A DNA stretch of 64,000 bases, from positions 118,647,273 through 118,711,272 of the forward strand of contig CM043947.1 in the NCBI GenBank assembly GCA_014529385.2. The letters are read 5' to 3'. This DNA is from Adiantum capillus-veneris (lineage: Eukaryota > Streptophyta > Polypodiopsida > Polypodiales > Pteridaceae). Below, piece after piece: positions 21,767-33,427 of the stretch. Under the pieces are notes generated by a model. That model saw only the letters and a list, made by a program, of their open reading frames with translations, was not told the origin of the DNA and made no database searches. The translations under genes were made by a program, and so were the position numbers. Within the stretch, counting starts at the first letter, position 1, and every line of letters begins with the position of its first letter.

Positions 21767-24700
21767 TGTAAGGTCTTCACCTTTCTAGCTGCAGGAAAAT
21801 GAACTCAAAGCGTTAGGGGAAAGCATTGGACATACAAACAAGTAAATCACTATCTCAAAATCAATTTAAAATGGTATTTTTAGAATCTTAAGCACAACAA
21901 ACCCACGGCTAGAAATTCTCAGAATTAAGTTCGAACAAAAACTGACCCCACTAGTCCCTTCGAAAGATTCAATGTCAATCAATTTGATAAGAAAAAATTG
22001 AATGGTTGCAATAATCATTACGCATAGACTTTTACTAATGCCTCCCTTATATTTTACAGATATTTACCAATTAAGCAAAAAAAAGGTTAAAATTTAGCAG
22101 CTTTGATTTTTAAAGCTGGCAGGTGTTGGGACTGTACGTGCTAGGGACAAGAATAGCAGCAAGGGGTGCTAGGAGAGTTGTAGGGTTGCCTTGGGATGCA
22201 AGCTACTGCCATTTCCAGTCTGTGAGTACCAAAAACCTATAAATAGGACCCCCTTGCTTTACAATTTCACTTAGACTCAGAGGCCTGACCATTTCTCTCT
22301 CACATAGAGAGAAACTCTACTCAAAAATCACTAGAGAGCAAGAACTCTAGTTGATTATTAACCGTAAATAGCTAATCCCTTTTTAACTAGCAAAAGTATG
22401 CTAAATTACCTCTACTTCTTAATTAATCTAATTAATTAAGAAGATTAAACCTCTTTACATTATAAATCACTCTCTTAATTCTTAATATTTTGCTGATTAC
22501 TTAAATTAAGATTAGGGATATTAATCTAATCAATTATAAAACCATACTATGACCAAAATTAATCTTTTTAGTTTAAATTAAGGACAATTATACGAATTAA
22601 ACTTAGATTACTACAAGATAATTATTAGATCTTGATTAGGTTGTTAAGAAGCTAGGAAAATTATATCATAATTTTTTGATTAGTTTTTGTAATTAATTAG
22701 GTAAAAATTAGCTATTTTAATCCAAAAACTAATGGAAACCCTACTTAATTAACTCAAATATTTCTAATTTAATTATGAAAATTAGGAAACACTATTAGGA
22801 ACACAGGATAATTATCTCATTAATAGAAAATTCGTCTAAGTATTTAATTAATCAAACATTAACTATTTTTAGCTGAAAATAAAAAGGAACAATTAGTAAA
22901 CTAACTTAGATGATTATGTGTTATTTATCAGAGTTATTTAACATTATAAGTAATCTCTAATAACTAGCTTATGATCAAAAAGATAATTTAGATATTTAAT
23001 TAAGCCAAAGTAGATTGATTTTAGAAAAAAACATAAAAAGGAGAAAATTAGCTAACAAAATTAGATAATTATGTTCCAGTATACATCATACATAAGACAT
23101 GATAATTAGCTTATTCTTAGAAAATTAATATAGCTATTTAATTAAGCCAAAGAAGAGTGATCTTAGATAAAAATAAAAAAGGGAAATTAGCTAATCAAGT
23201 TAGATAATTATGTGATATTTATCAAAGTTAGTAAACATTATAAGTAAGCTGTGATAATTAGTTATGATTGTTAGTCTAGCTATTCAATTAAGCCAAAATA
23301 GACTAATTTTAGCTAGAAATAAAAGAGGGAAATTAGCTAATCAAGTTAGATAACTATGTGCTATTTATCATAGCTACTATACATCATAAGTAAGCCATGA
23401 TAATTAGCTTATGGTCAAAAAGTTAATCTAGTTATTTAACTAAACCAAAATAGATTGATTTTTGCTAAAAATAAAAGAAAAAATTAGATATTTATCTTGG
23501 ATAATTACAAGGTAATTACCAAAGCTAAAAAATATCATTATCTACCTGTGATAGTTATACCATAATTAGTTTAATGGTTTAAGTTTTACATTAGATCAAA
23601 AAGTCTATTTTAAGGTTATTTAATTAGAATAAATAGAAATTTCTGTTAAAAGTCTCTAAGAAAATAATAAGTAGTATAAACCATTGATATGAAGCCAAAG
23701 AAATTCAATATTTCAAAGATAATGAATATAATAAATATGAAGCAAAAAATAAGCATATTTCAAGCTTAATAAAGATGGAAAAATCTGAAAAAAGATATAA
23801 AAGTTTATAAGAAAATTTAGAGAACTTAGAAAACCCTTAAGGAAGCTATGATAAAGTTATCTTGTCCATATAAGCAATCAAGAAATTACTAGGTCAAGAA
23901 ATTACCCTCTAAGACTACAAATTTAACCTTAATTGGTTTAAAAAGAGGAATTAGATTGAATACGAAGGTTAAGTAAAGTTTTTGGATGATTTACATAATA
24001 AATAGACATATTTATTTATAAGGATAAAAAGTAATGGCACCAAAAAGGACCCGAGCTAATCTTCAATCTGATGATGAGGGTAGTATTCCTAAAAGAGCTA
24101 GAGCGTTGCACGATGACGAGGCGGGGCCTAGTAATAGGCCTACTGATGAAAGCATTCAGGCCCCGTTACTTCAGCAAATGCCCGACCAGTCCTAGATGGG
24201 TTTTTGTTATAATTAAGTTTAAATAATTCAAGTTTTCTTTAAATGTTAACATTGCATACAAAAAAGAGGGAGTAAGGAATTAAGAAAAGTAAAACTATAG
24301 GAAAACGGAAGACATCTTCCAAGAAACCAACATGCATTTGTTTGTAAATTAGGAAATGATTGTTTAGGTTAAGATAGATTGAATTGGAAAAGAATGATTG
24401 ATCATCCTCAAGACAGCTTGTCTCAAGACACCTCCGACTCCTTGGTATATTTTGATGAATAATGACAGCTTTCTAGCCACGGATAAGTAGGTAACCCACA
24501 TGAACAATGAGTTTCTACTCCGTGTCATATCTTGATGTTTCCACATAAGTTAGGATACAGTTTTTATCCTAGGGGAGCCATCCATTTGTATGGGAAACTA
24601 GTTTGGTGTATGGGCACCCCGAACCTTGGGTGGGGGTTTATCCACCCCGGATTATGAACAAGGAATGGGTGTTTTTTTTCACCCTTAGGTGGTATTGAGA

Positions 24701-25332
24701 CAAGAAGATTACTATTCATGGTTATTATGGTCAATAATTTTGATTGACATTATCCTATCTTAAGTTTAAAGATGTGTGTTTGCTAAAAGAATGCTTTCCA
24801 ATGCTGTCTTTAATACTTGATTGAAGGATTCACTGTGACGGAAAGTTAAAAGAAAACATTATTTTAAATGTTAAAGCAATGTGATAGTAATTAGAAAAAA
24901 AAAGAATCATGTGTGAGTGTGGGGTGGTAAGTGGGGAGTGACTAAGGTTGTCAATCATGGACAGGTGGACCTAATTAGTCAGGTAACTATCCATCCCCGT
25001 GCACCAAAAATGTTTAGAAAACCTCTCCAATTGGAAGAGGAGTTTACCACTGGTGGCTGTGCCCTCACATCTGCAAGGGGGAAAAAGTGTTGGTTGAGAA
25101 TAACTTAGCCCAAATTTTAGGGTTGAAAGAGTCTTAGATTTTTAAGATGTTGTCCCATTTCTGTTGTGAGATAGGACTAGGTCTTCTTCTAGGGCTATAT
25201 ATCCAAGCCATTGTCGATGGTAAATGTCTATTCCCTGGACCCTTCTTACTTAGAGACTTTGACTTTTATAGGCCTAGAGATCTGTCAAGGACTCCATCCC
25301 AATCTTGGTATTGGTGGGTTGGGAATCTTATA
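21767..25332 (+). repeat. 3' LTR of element D (3.57 kb)
   Basis: Homologous to 10200-13762 end to end, including the TATA box (about 22237), the roughly 150-bp tandem units (about 22911-23500) and the short ORF (24034-24195). The end reads CTTATA where the left LTR has CTCACA. Two C-to-T changes have destroyed the canonical terminal CA. Confidence 0.9.
24034..24195 (+). CDS. Small charged ORF inside the D LTR (53 aa)
   Basis: The 3' LTR has an uninterrupted 53-codon ORF starting MAPKRTRANLQSDDEGSIPK and ending QQMPDQS. The 5' LTR copy (12485-12676) starts MEPKRTRANPQSDDEG and matches for about 23 residues. Indels then shift its frame. It is basic at the start and acidic to Ser-rich after that, the flavour of gypsy Gag N-termini. 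I do not recognise a domain. Whether it was translated from the LTR or is the first piece of a Gag absorbed into the LTR is not decidable here. Confidence 0.4.
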   Translation: MAPKRTRANLQSDDEGSIPKRARALHDDEAGPSNRPTDESIQAPLLQQMPDQS

Positions 25333-25337
25333 GTTTG

Positions 25338-25900
25338 CATTATCTTTAGTCATTGTATATTCACATGACCAATTTGGTTGTGCCAAATTTCTATATCCGC
25401 AACAACTTATGCACCTTCTGCAAACATGACCACATAATATTTAACATGTGATGCATGAAAAATAGTCTCTAAGGCTCATCTACATTCTTGGTCATTGCTA
25501 CATAATTATTTTGTTGTCTATTGTCTAGACAATCATGGTCAAAGTGACCATCTCCCACAACTCTAGCACACCACATTCCAATGTTGATATGTATTGTCAT
25601 CTTGATTGTCATGATGTCCATTTCCACGACCTCTTTGGCTCCCCATATCTTAGAAATTTCCTTGACCACTTGTGTTCTATCTTTGATAATTAGACTAATG
25701 TTGCGCTAGGTGATTACCTCTTACCACGTCTTCTTCCTCTTTTGTTGAAGAGGACCTGTTAAAAATTGTTTGTTTCCTTGCATAGAAGACTCTTCCTCAA
25801 GTTTCTTCCCTTTGACAATCAACAAGAACACTAAATTTATAAATGCAATCTTCCTCAAGTTTCTTCCCTATCACAATCAGCAAGGACACTTAATTTATAG
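25338..25900 (-). pseudogene. Copia element C: Gag, zinc knuckle and pre-integrase remnant
   Basis: Minus-strand continuation of the integrase at 9349-10199. Near 25500-25670 the frame gives a decayed zinc knuckle (WCARVVGDGHFDHDC) followed by DNRQQNNYVAMTKN, the wording that follows the knuckle in copia Gag. Lower coordinates, up to 25338, contain degenerate sequence in the position of protease and the pre-integrase finger. Higher coordinates (25700-25800) give QGNKQFLTGPLQQKRKK, a Gag-like basic stretch. A short duplication (CTTCCTCAAGTTTCTTCCCT at about 25792 and 25850) is present. Confidence 0.65.
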
Positions 25901-26954
25901 GCTTACCTCTTACTTCCGTGGAGAGGATTAATCACATAGCTAGGAGAGGCTTAAAGATTGGGATTTTTAGCTGGCAAGAGAGAATGATCTTATTTGAAAT
26001 GGGAATCTTATTTCTCAACAAAAAATTCTTTGGTTATGATAAACTTCTCCTTCAAACTCAACGTCCTTTTGAAAATAAGATATTAATTAACTATACCACT
26101 AAAAATTTTACACATATAATTTATGCAAGATCAAGAGCATTTCATTTGGATAAATTATAATTCCTCTTTAGAAAATAAGGTTAGTTCCAAAAGAAATTCC
26201 ATTACTTACTTGCCTTTGATTTATGCCATTACTTTTATAAGAGTACTTTAGGTAAGAGTATAAAATAACATAAAAATCAATAAAAAGGTTTTTATGAGAG
26301 ATTAAGGGCTAATTAAGGATATTAGTCACCATTCAATCATGCTTACTATTTAGGTAAATATGATCTCTATTCACCTAAGGTTGAAGAGAGTGCTTTCTAC
26401 TCTCTCTATGCCATATTAGTATGGTAATCTAAGAAACTTGAAATAACATCGTGGTTAGTTTCACAAGATGATCCAATGGCTAAGATTAAAGCAGCCTCGC
26501 CTGCACCACCCCCCCCCCCCCCCCCCCCCCCCAAATTGGGGCCATAAATCCCCTCTGAGTCATATGTCCATGCCATGTAGTGACGAGGAGGGGCAGTTGG
26601 AGGCAAGGGGAAGAATGTTATCTTTAATTGTGTACACACTACTCGAGAACTAACACGAGAGATGGTATTTCTCTTCCACCATTTAGATGTAGAGGCACCA
26701 TTACAAATTTTCCTTGACTATGATAAATAGATAGTGTCACCCACTTACGGAGTTGGATTTTGGGAGTGCAATCCGAATCTTTGAAAATTCCAACAAACAC
26801 AAAACTTGGAAGCTCAAAAAACTTACCATAGTAATGTTAAGGAAGTAGATGATAAATAAATGAATCTTTTGGACTTCAGAGTGGACATGCGATGCACAAT
26901 AGCATGGTGCTTACAAACATGGTTCCACATTTAAAGTTCATGATAATTTAGAAT

Positions 26955-27046
<92 letters not shown>

Positions 27047-27087
27047 AAGTTTAGTTGCTGCAATTTTGGGTGCTCAAGTGTATTACA
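25901..27087. other. Interval ending in the 5' LTR tail of gypsy F
   Basis: An ORF at 25918-26160 (MERINHIARRGLKIGIFSWQ) matches nothing I know. A 24-base C run lies at 26509-26532. The purine run GGAGGCAAGGGGAAGAA followed by TGTTATC near 26617 resembles a polypurine tract and LTR start. A CT microsatellite of about 88 bases (26957-27044) lies just before CTCAAGTGTATTACA, the LTR end that precedes the primer site at 27089. The start of this LTR is not determined. Confidence 0.5.
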
Positions 27088-27088
27088 G

Positions 27089-27100
27089 TGGTATCAGAGC
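27089..27100 (+). other. Primer-binding site of gypsy F
   Basis: A perfect TGGTATCAGAGC (initiator-Met) lies one base after GTGTATTACA, which marks the end of a 5' LTR at 27087. Confidence 0.88.
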
Positions 27101-27156
27101 AGCTCAGATGATTCTTCTCCTAGTGAAGGATCTAATTTGTTTCCACAGCAACACAC

Positions 27157-29300
27157 ATGGGTTCTAGGAGCGAATCTGACACAAAGGACAATGACTACCC
27201 ATCTCCAAGAAGATGAAGAGCACTCCAATCCTAGTGAGGAAACGGAGAGAACCAATGGATATTCTAATGGGAGCAAGCATCCTTTTGAGGAATCGGCAGA
27301 GGACAACGACAAGTTTTTAGTAGGGGATCTCGATAAAAGGAGTACAAGTGGCATCAAAAAAAAATTGGACTCTCAAAGGGCTCTATAAGGAGGCTTGACT
27401 TTGCCTCTCTTATCCAAAGTGGGCAACTCCGTGAAGTACATAAACGCTTTGTCAAAACACTATCAACCATATATCGTTCGAAAGATCTTAGAAAGTGGGT
27501 TCTAAATCCCCAAACTTTGACAAATTTGGAGTTGATTTGTAGAAGTTATGGCCTTCCCACTGAAGCTGAAATGTGGGGAGAGATTCCATTTATAATACGG
27601 AGTTGTCACATCAAAAAATAGAATCTTCTAGAATATAAGGAATTTAATGGCATGTTATATATCAATGGATAGATCTTGATGAGTATATTCTAAATCCAAA
27701 AGGTCCAATAAGTTTTGATTTCATTTATAAAAAAAATTATCGTGTGCCCGTTTTGGACAAGAGGGGGAAAGTCAAAGTCCTTATAGGGCCCATTTGAGAG
27801 TCCAAAATTTTCGTAATGGAACTTTAGGCTGACACGTGTCCAAAAGAAATGATCAATTACTTCAAGGACTTGAATTACTTGAAATATTCAAATAATCATC
27901 CACTTGATGAGGTTCACTCTTGATGGCAAAAGGCCATCCATTCACCTATCAAGTTGGCATGAAGACTATAGCAAAGTTGGGTGTAGGAAAGGTAAAAATT
28001 GTACTCGCAAGAAGAGTTTGACAAAGTTCTTGAGCAGAGGATTAGTCAAATGATCAAAATCAAAAAATACTCTCAGAAGAAAATCAAGTCAAAAGATTTT
28101 TCCAATTATTTGGGCAGGAAATCAACTTTTGAGGTGGCTACAGGGTCCAAGAAGCATGTTCGCTTGAAGGATGATCCCATTTCTTCTTCATCTGTTGAGA
28201 TTCTGACGGTTCCTCTTCCTCTAGTTTAACAAGGATGGGAAGAGTCAGAGGAAGAAAAGAAAGACCAAAATTTTTTTTGTTGAAAAATCCAAGAAGAGCA
28301 CTCGGAAACACAAAAAGCAATCTAGTATTGTGAGCACACCTCACCCTCCTCCACAGATAGTTCTAAAAATGATTTCCATGCTTTTGGTACCATTTATGGT
28401 AAGAAGTAGAACCACCTCATGAGATCTACTTAGTACGAAAACCTTGAAAAGAAGAAAAAGAAGACTAAAGATTTCAAGGGTGAGGGTCAAGCAATACAGT
28501 TTAACACCTTTTCATGCTTCAAGGATTCCCACCGAGCTCTTTCTCACATACAAAAGATGCCACCTTTGGAGGCTTCAATGGGGGCAACTTTTTTGAAGCC
28601 TCCAAGGTACAAAAGGTGGAGTCTTTTCTTAAGGGTAATGCTTAGACATGGTGGTCAATCCTACTTCTGTACGATAAAGATCCAAAAACATGGGTAAAGT
28701 GTTCATTTGGCATGATTGATGGAACAATATGAATAGGGCTAAGGCTTGGAAATATCAAAGGATGCACAAAGACAATACCTTGGCTACATATTGACAGAAA
28801 TTTTGGGATACCTTTTTCCAGTTACTTCTTTTAGAAAGGTCCCTGTTCTGGAAAATGGATCAGTTTTGGTGCGGATTACCTAAAGAGATTTGACAATACT
28901 TTTTTCCAGTTGCTTCTTTTAGGAAGGTCCCTGTTCTAGAGAGAATGGATCGGTTTTTTTGCAGATTACCTAAAGAGTTTCAGTGATATCACCTAAAAAG
29001 AAAAAGTCCAAGAGTATTCAAATGAATGATAGTTTCTCCACACATGCAGGCTCCTTGATTAATGCATCAGATGAGTCGGTATCCAAGACAGCACAGAAAG
29101 ATTCTTCCAAGGAGGAGAAGAAAAAGGCAAGAAGCAGAAGAAGAAACCCACAAGCCCTAATTGACAGCAGAGTAGCATGCAAAGTACTTCAGGGGGGGCA
29201 AGAGTTATGGTTGTGGAGAATAAGGGCACATTTTGGCAAATTGTTTGATTCAATAATCCAAGGAAACAGCTGAAGATAAGCCAAAAAGACAAAGAGTTCC
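27157..29300 (+). pseudogene. Gag region of gypsy F with long unrecognised N-terminal part
   Basis: From ATG 27157 (MGSRSESDTKDNDYPSPRR) a frameshift leads into DEEHSNPSEETERTNGYSNG. The sequence then reads on through RRLDFASLIQSGQLREVHKR, SYGLPTEAEMWGEIPFIIRS and, after stops, EEFDKVLEQRISQMIKIKK and SNYLGRKSTF up to about 28230. About 490 codons therefore precede the capsid-like part (28600-28985: QKFWDTFFQLL, VASFRKVPVLE, DQFWCGLPKE). A tandem duplication of about 90 bp (28808-28893, 28899-28985) repeats the capsid phrase FFQLL..VPVLE.MD.F.C.LPKE. A Lys-rich nucleocapsid-like stretch follows (28990-29130). I do not recognise the N-terminal portion. Multiple stops and frameshifts. Confidence 0.65.
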
Positions 29301-29419
29301 AAATTGGCAATAAAGCAAGCAAAGAAAGGGAAGAAAAAGTTAGGATTGGTTCCAAATCTTATGGTGGAAACATTGGACAAAAGGATGAGAGTACAGAGCC
29401 CTACAGAGTGTGGGCCAAA

Positions 29420-32190
29420 TTATGAGATCAAGAGGTCCAGATATTCTTTGATAGAGGAGCCAAAGCCAATTTCATTTAACCCGAATTGGTGGTTTGACTT
29501 GGAATTATGCCTGAAGAAATGGGACCATAGATGGATGCCGTTTTAGCGGCACCCTACACTTATCATTGGCAAACTACGGTTGCATTGTCTGGGGTATCTA
29601 GGGCATGCGGACTTCTATATCATGCCACTTGAGGAGGGGTGTCATGTCCTTTTGGGGATCCTTGAAATCACAAGAACCGTGTCCTGGCCAAGTACTGGGC
29701 TAGAAAGCAACATTTAAGAATGAGAAAATAATCTTGGATGTAAAATTAAAGGGCGATTTTGTCTCACTTGTATCGGCAACTTTAGCCATTCTAGAGTAAT
29801 AAAATCTACTCTTTTGTTTAATCAATTGTTTTGAGAGATTCAAAAGAACATAAGAATTTTGTCAAAGTTAGAAAAAGAACACCAATAATTTATGTGAGCT
29901 CCAGCCAATTGTTTCTGTGTGGGTTTACTTCTAGAGCTAAGTCTTGAAAGACTTGAAGGTCATACATTTGATTCGATACCCAGTAGTACGCCACCAAACT
30001 ACCCCTTTACAAAGTGAGGAAAGCTTAGAATGAAGAAATAATAACCACATCAAAGAAATTCTAGAAAAGGGTCTAACTCAACCTAGTACCTTGCCTTTTT
30101 TTTCACTAGTGGTTCTTGTCTTGAAGAAATATGGATCTTGGAGAATCTGCATTGATTACAAAGCTCTTAACAAAATCATCATCAAGCATAGGTTTCCAAT
30201 ACCTAGGATTGATGATATTCTTGGCAAACTACAAGGTTCTTTGTGTTTTAGCATGTTCGGTTTGAAAAGTGGCTATCATCAAATCAGGATTGCTACTAGA
30301 GATGTATACAAGACGACGTTCACCACATCCTTCAGATTTGTATGAGTATTAGGTGATGCCCTTTGGTCTCAAAAATTCTCCTACAACATTCAACATGATG
30401 GTGGTGCGGGATTTTTGAGAGCATAGACACAATTTGTGGGCACCTTCTTTGATGACATCATCGTATTCTCCATGAATAAAGAGGAAAAATCTTAGAGGTT
30501 TTTGAGGCACTACAAAAACACAAATTGGTCATCAACTAGAAGAAGAGTAAATTCTTCTTGCTAGAGATCCACTTTTTGGTACACATCGTCTCAGTAGAGG
30601 GTGTATGGATGGACCTAGCCAAAATGGAAACCATTCAAAGTTGGCCATATCTAAAGAATGCTCATGAATTTTGAAGCTTTTTGGATTTGTGCTCGTATTA
30701 TAGGCCTTTGATTATAAGAGTTGTTTAGAGAGATTGATTTGCCTTTGCATACCTTGACTTCAAAAGGTGTTTCTTCACTTGAGGACCCTCAAAAATTGCA
30801 ACGTTCAATACACTCAAAGAGAAGCAAACAATTGATCCTGTTTTGATAAGATCATCAAAGTCAAAGAGATTTTTGTCCATAAAATAGCTGTTGGATAAGC
30901 AGATGAGGTGGGTGAACATTATGTCATAATTCCTTCGAAATTGTTCACATCATGAGAAAGAATTAATATGGTGGTAGATGCAATGTCTCTCTTGAGATAA
31001 ATATCAGCAATCACAATGGTACACCCTTAAAGCTTTGGAAGAAATGCTCAATCAATGTGCTACAAATCTTGACTTTGTTGACATCGTTGATAGGGTACAG
31101 AGTGGGGAGATAGTTGGAGCATATACTATCAGCAAGGTTACTTGATGTAGATATCCCGCTCTACGTGGACTAAGGAATAAGGTTTCAACAGAGAGCTAAG
31201 TCCATTTGTTGGGCATAGGGACATCCAAGGTACCTTGAAAGGGGTGGAAAATTTTTTTTTTTGGACTTAGCTCAAGAAGGATGTGGACAAGTTTGTGCAC
31301 ACTTGTCTGGTGTGTCAAAAGGTAAATTTTGACAGGCACACATCAATAGGACTCCTATAGCCCTTACCTATTCTTGAAAAACCTTGGGAGAGCATAGAAA
31401 TGGTGTCTAGTTTTGATCTTACAAAGACTCACAGTGCGTAGGATGGTATTTTGACCATAATCAATAAATTCAGCAAGCAAGATCACTTTGTAATGATAAA
31501 GAAGATAGTGAAAGCCGACCATTTGGCCAAACTGTTTATCTCATAAATTCTCACACTACATGGCATGCCCACTTCTAAAGTGTCAGATACAGACCCTATA
31601 TTCACAAGTTTGTTTTAGAGAGAAGTGTGCCAAAGAATATAGGCACTCAAGTTGAATGCTCATTTTTTTTCATCGATAGGTAGATGATCAATCATAGATA
31701 GCCAATTTAGTGGTTTTGGACATGTTGTATCTTTGATGACAAGACTCAGTGGGAGAAGTATTTTCTTGTGTTGGATTTCTCTAACAAAACTATTTACACT
31801 TCTATGGGGAAGGAGCCATTTGAGACTATTGAGGGTGTTAGAAAGGTTCCACTGATGTGTGCACCAAGAATGAGATTTTTGAAGCAGATCCCTAAATACA
31901 AGATCTGAAGACTAATTTTGCCAAGGTAAAGGAGGCTTTGGTGAAGTCTCATGCACATCATAAGAAAGTAACAGATGAGCATCATCGTGAATTTCCATTG
32001 AAGGAAAATGATTGGGTGCTGCTTCTGTTTGAGAAAGCATGCATATGAAAGAGGAAGGGTAAGGAGAGGCTTTTCCCAAAGCTTAGTATGGGCCATTCTA
32101 GATGCTAGAAAAGATAAACAATGTATCCTTTTGATTAAAGTTTCCAAATACTTATAAGATTCCAATGCATTTCATGTGAGCCTCTTGAGG
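29420..32190 (+). pseudogene. Pol of gypsy F: protease, RT, RNase H, integrase, broken
   Basis: Protease relic FDRGAKANFI near 29450, then YIMPLEEGCHVLLGI near 29620. RT is open at 30091-30345: [56 protein letters not shown]. Then VMPFGLKNSPTTFN and the catalytic box FFDDIIVFS near 30450. Integrase finger and core follow in mixed frames: KKDVDKFVHTCLVCQK-like wording near 31270, PIPEKPWESIEM near 31370, LHGMPTS near 31560. The C-terminal end is KSHAHHKKVTDEHHREFPLK near 31950 and NAFHVSLLRPF near 32165. There are more than ten disruptions in all. The domain order RT-RNase H-integrase is Ty3/gypsy. Confidence 0.88.
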
Positions 32191-32214
32191 CCTTTCTAAT
32201 GTGAGGTGTCAGAG

Positions 32215-32430
32215 GATAGTGAGCTAGCGGAGCGACTAGAGGTGGAAGAGATAGAACAGATTTTCATTCTAGAATAGGTCCTCATGCATGCACAAGGAAA
32301 TAAAAGTGGAGGGTAAGATAGTCCCGTTCAAGGTCAGGAATTATTTGGATCTTGATGTGAAGTGGATCAAGGAGGAGGACTAAGTGGATTCTCCTCAATT
32401 ACTAGAGTTGTACCTTGAGGCTTCTAGTTT
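32215..32430 (+). pseudogene. Possible chromodomain-like tail of gypsy F
   Basis: After the integrase end, interrupted frames give EEIEQIF, then VEGKIVPFKVRNYLDLDVKW-like wording, IKEED, and SPQLLELYLEA. In chromoviruses the integrase is followed by a chromodomain whose pattern is an acidic start, (Y/L)LVKW and a distal W or L-rich helix. The fit here is loose and needs frame corrections, so I give it low weight. Confidence 0.35.
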
Positions 32431-32939
32431 AGCATCATCTATTCCTTAAGTGCATGTTGCACAAGAGGGGAGCCACTCCACCACTAGCCAAAAAAATTCC
32501 CACATTTTCTCTCCTCTCTCCCAATGCATGGTTAATCAAAGAATAGCTATTACAAGTATAAAGGGACATGCTTATGATGTACTCATCTATGACATAGTTC
32601 TTTGTGTACTCCTCTATGGCATAGTTCTTTGTTTAGTTGATGATGAAGTTATAATGGAAGAGTGCTTTTATTCTTGATCAAAGATAATGCATCCAATGTC
32701 TAACAAGCTAAGGGTTGGCAATCCAGGGATGGATTTTGAGATGAAGGACTCATTTGTGGAAGAGCACATGGTACAAATTTTTTTTTGTAAGAGCTACCTT
32801 GTGGTCACTGGAATTGTATAGATAGGGTTCATCCAGTACTAGGGTAGGCATGCTTCCTTTACTACTAATGCCCATCCAATGCACTAATTAGAAGCATTAC
32901 AAGAAGGATTGGAAGAAAGACTCGTATACCCTCATTATT

Positions 32940-33427
32940 AAGGAGATAAAGAGAAAAGAAAAAGGTATGAGGAAATTAATCAGGCTTTGGATGAAATGGA
33001 GCCAAGAATATCTTGCCACCTCAAATCAAGTCAAACTTACTCGCCAGAATCCAAGGGAGAAGCTTCAACATAGCAACAAAGAAAAGGAATGGCCAAGAGC
33101 ACTATATCTAGAGTAGTGATAAAAAATGAGAATAAAAGCCTTTATGGATCCTTCCATATCAAGAATTCATTCCCATTGTCTCAATCCACTCCACCACCAA
33201 CAAGATTCTGGGCCAAAAATGTGAGTGCAAGTGCAAAACTCAAGACCCAACTCCTCCACCAAAGTAAAGCAAAGAATCAACGGCCTCCAAGGATAGAGTG
33301 CCAACTCAACGGAAATAGTTTTGTTCTCAAAGGCACACATAAGGTGGATGTGTATGCCAAAGTTGTGAAAAATCTGCTACATTTCTTGGAAAGGAGGGTG
33401 AAGAAAAGAAGGATTGTAGAAAAGTAG
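32940..33427 (+). pseudogene. Extra ORF downstream of gypsy F pol
   Basis: A basic ORF, open from the ATG at 33089 to TAG 33425-33427 (112 codons), starting MAKSTISRVVIKNENKSLYG and ending RRVKKRRIVEK. In the same frame upstream lie DKEKRKRYEEINQALDEMEP and, after one TAG near 33071, the 33089 start. So about 160 codons of conserved-looking frame follow the integrase. The position matches the extra or env-like ORF of some plant gypsy elements. No signal peptide or membrane segment is visible, which argues against an envelope. I do not recognise it. Confidence 0.4.

Larger units (their letters stand above)
10195..25337 (+). mobile_element. Giant-LTR element D (LARD-like) with GTTTG target duplication
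   Basis: LTRs of 3563 bp (10200-13762) and 3566 bp (21767-25332) flank about 8 kb. An initiator-Met primer site follows the left LTR, and CTTAAGCTGGGGTGAT, a gypsy-style polypurine tract, precedes the right LTR. GTTTG at 10195-10199 and 25333-25337 is the target duplication. The outer flanks belong to one minus-strand copia relic (C), so D is a nested insertion. D's own internal region is only about 2.7 kb once nested element E is removed. It shows a decayed gag but no pol, the layout of a large retrotransposon derivative (LARD). The LTRs differ at about one base in eight in the first 125 bp, so the element is old. Confidence 0.9.

Noticed and set aside
25918-26160. An 80-codon plus-strand ORF as a host or organelle gene fragment
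   Set aside because: It matches no plastid or mitochondrial protein I can recall, has no conserved motif, and sits in relic DNA.
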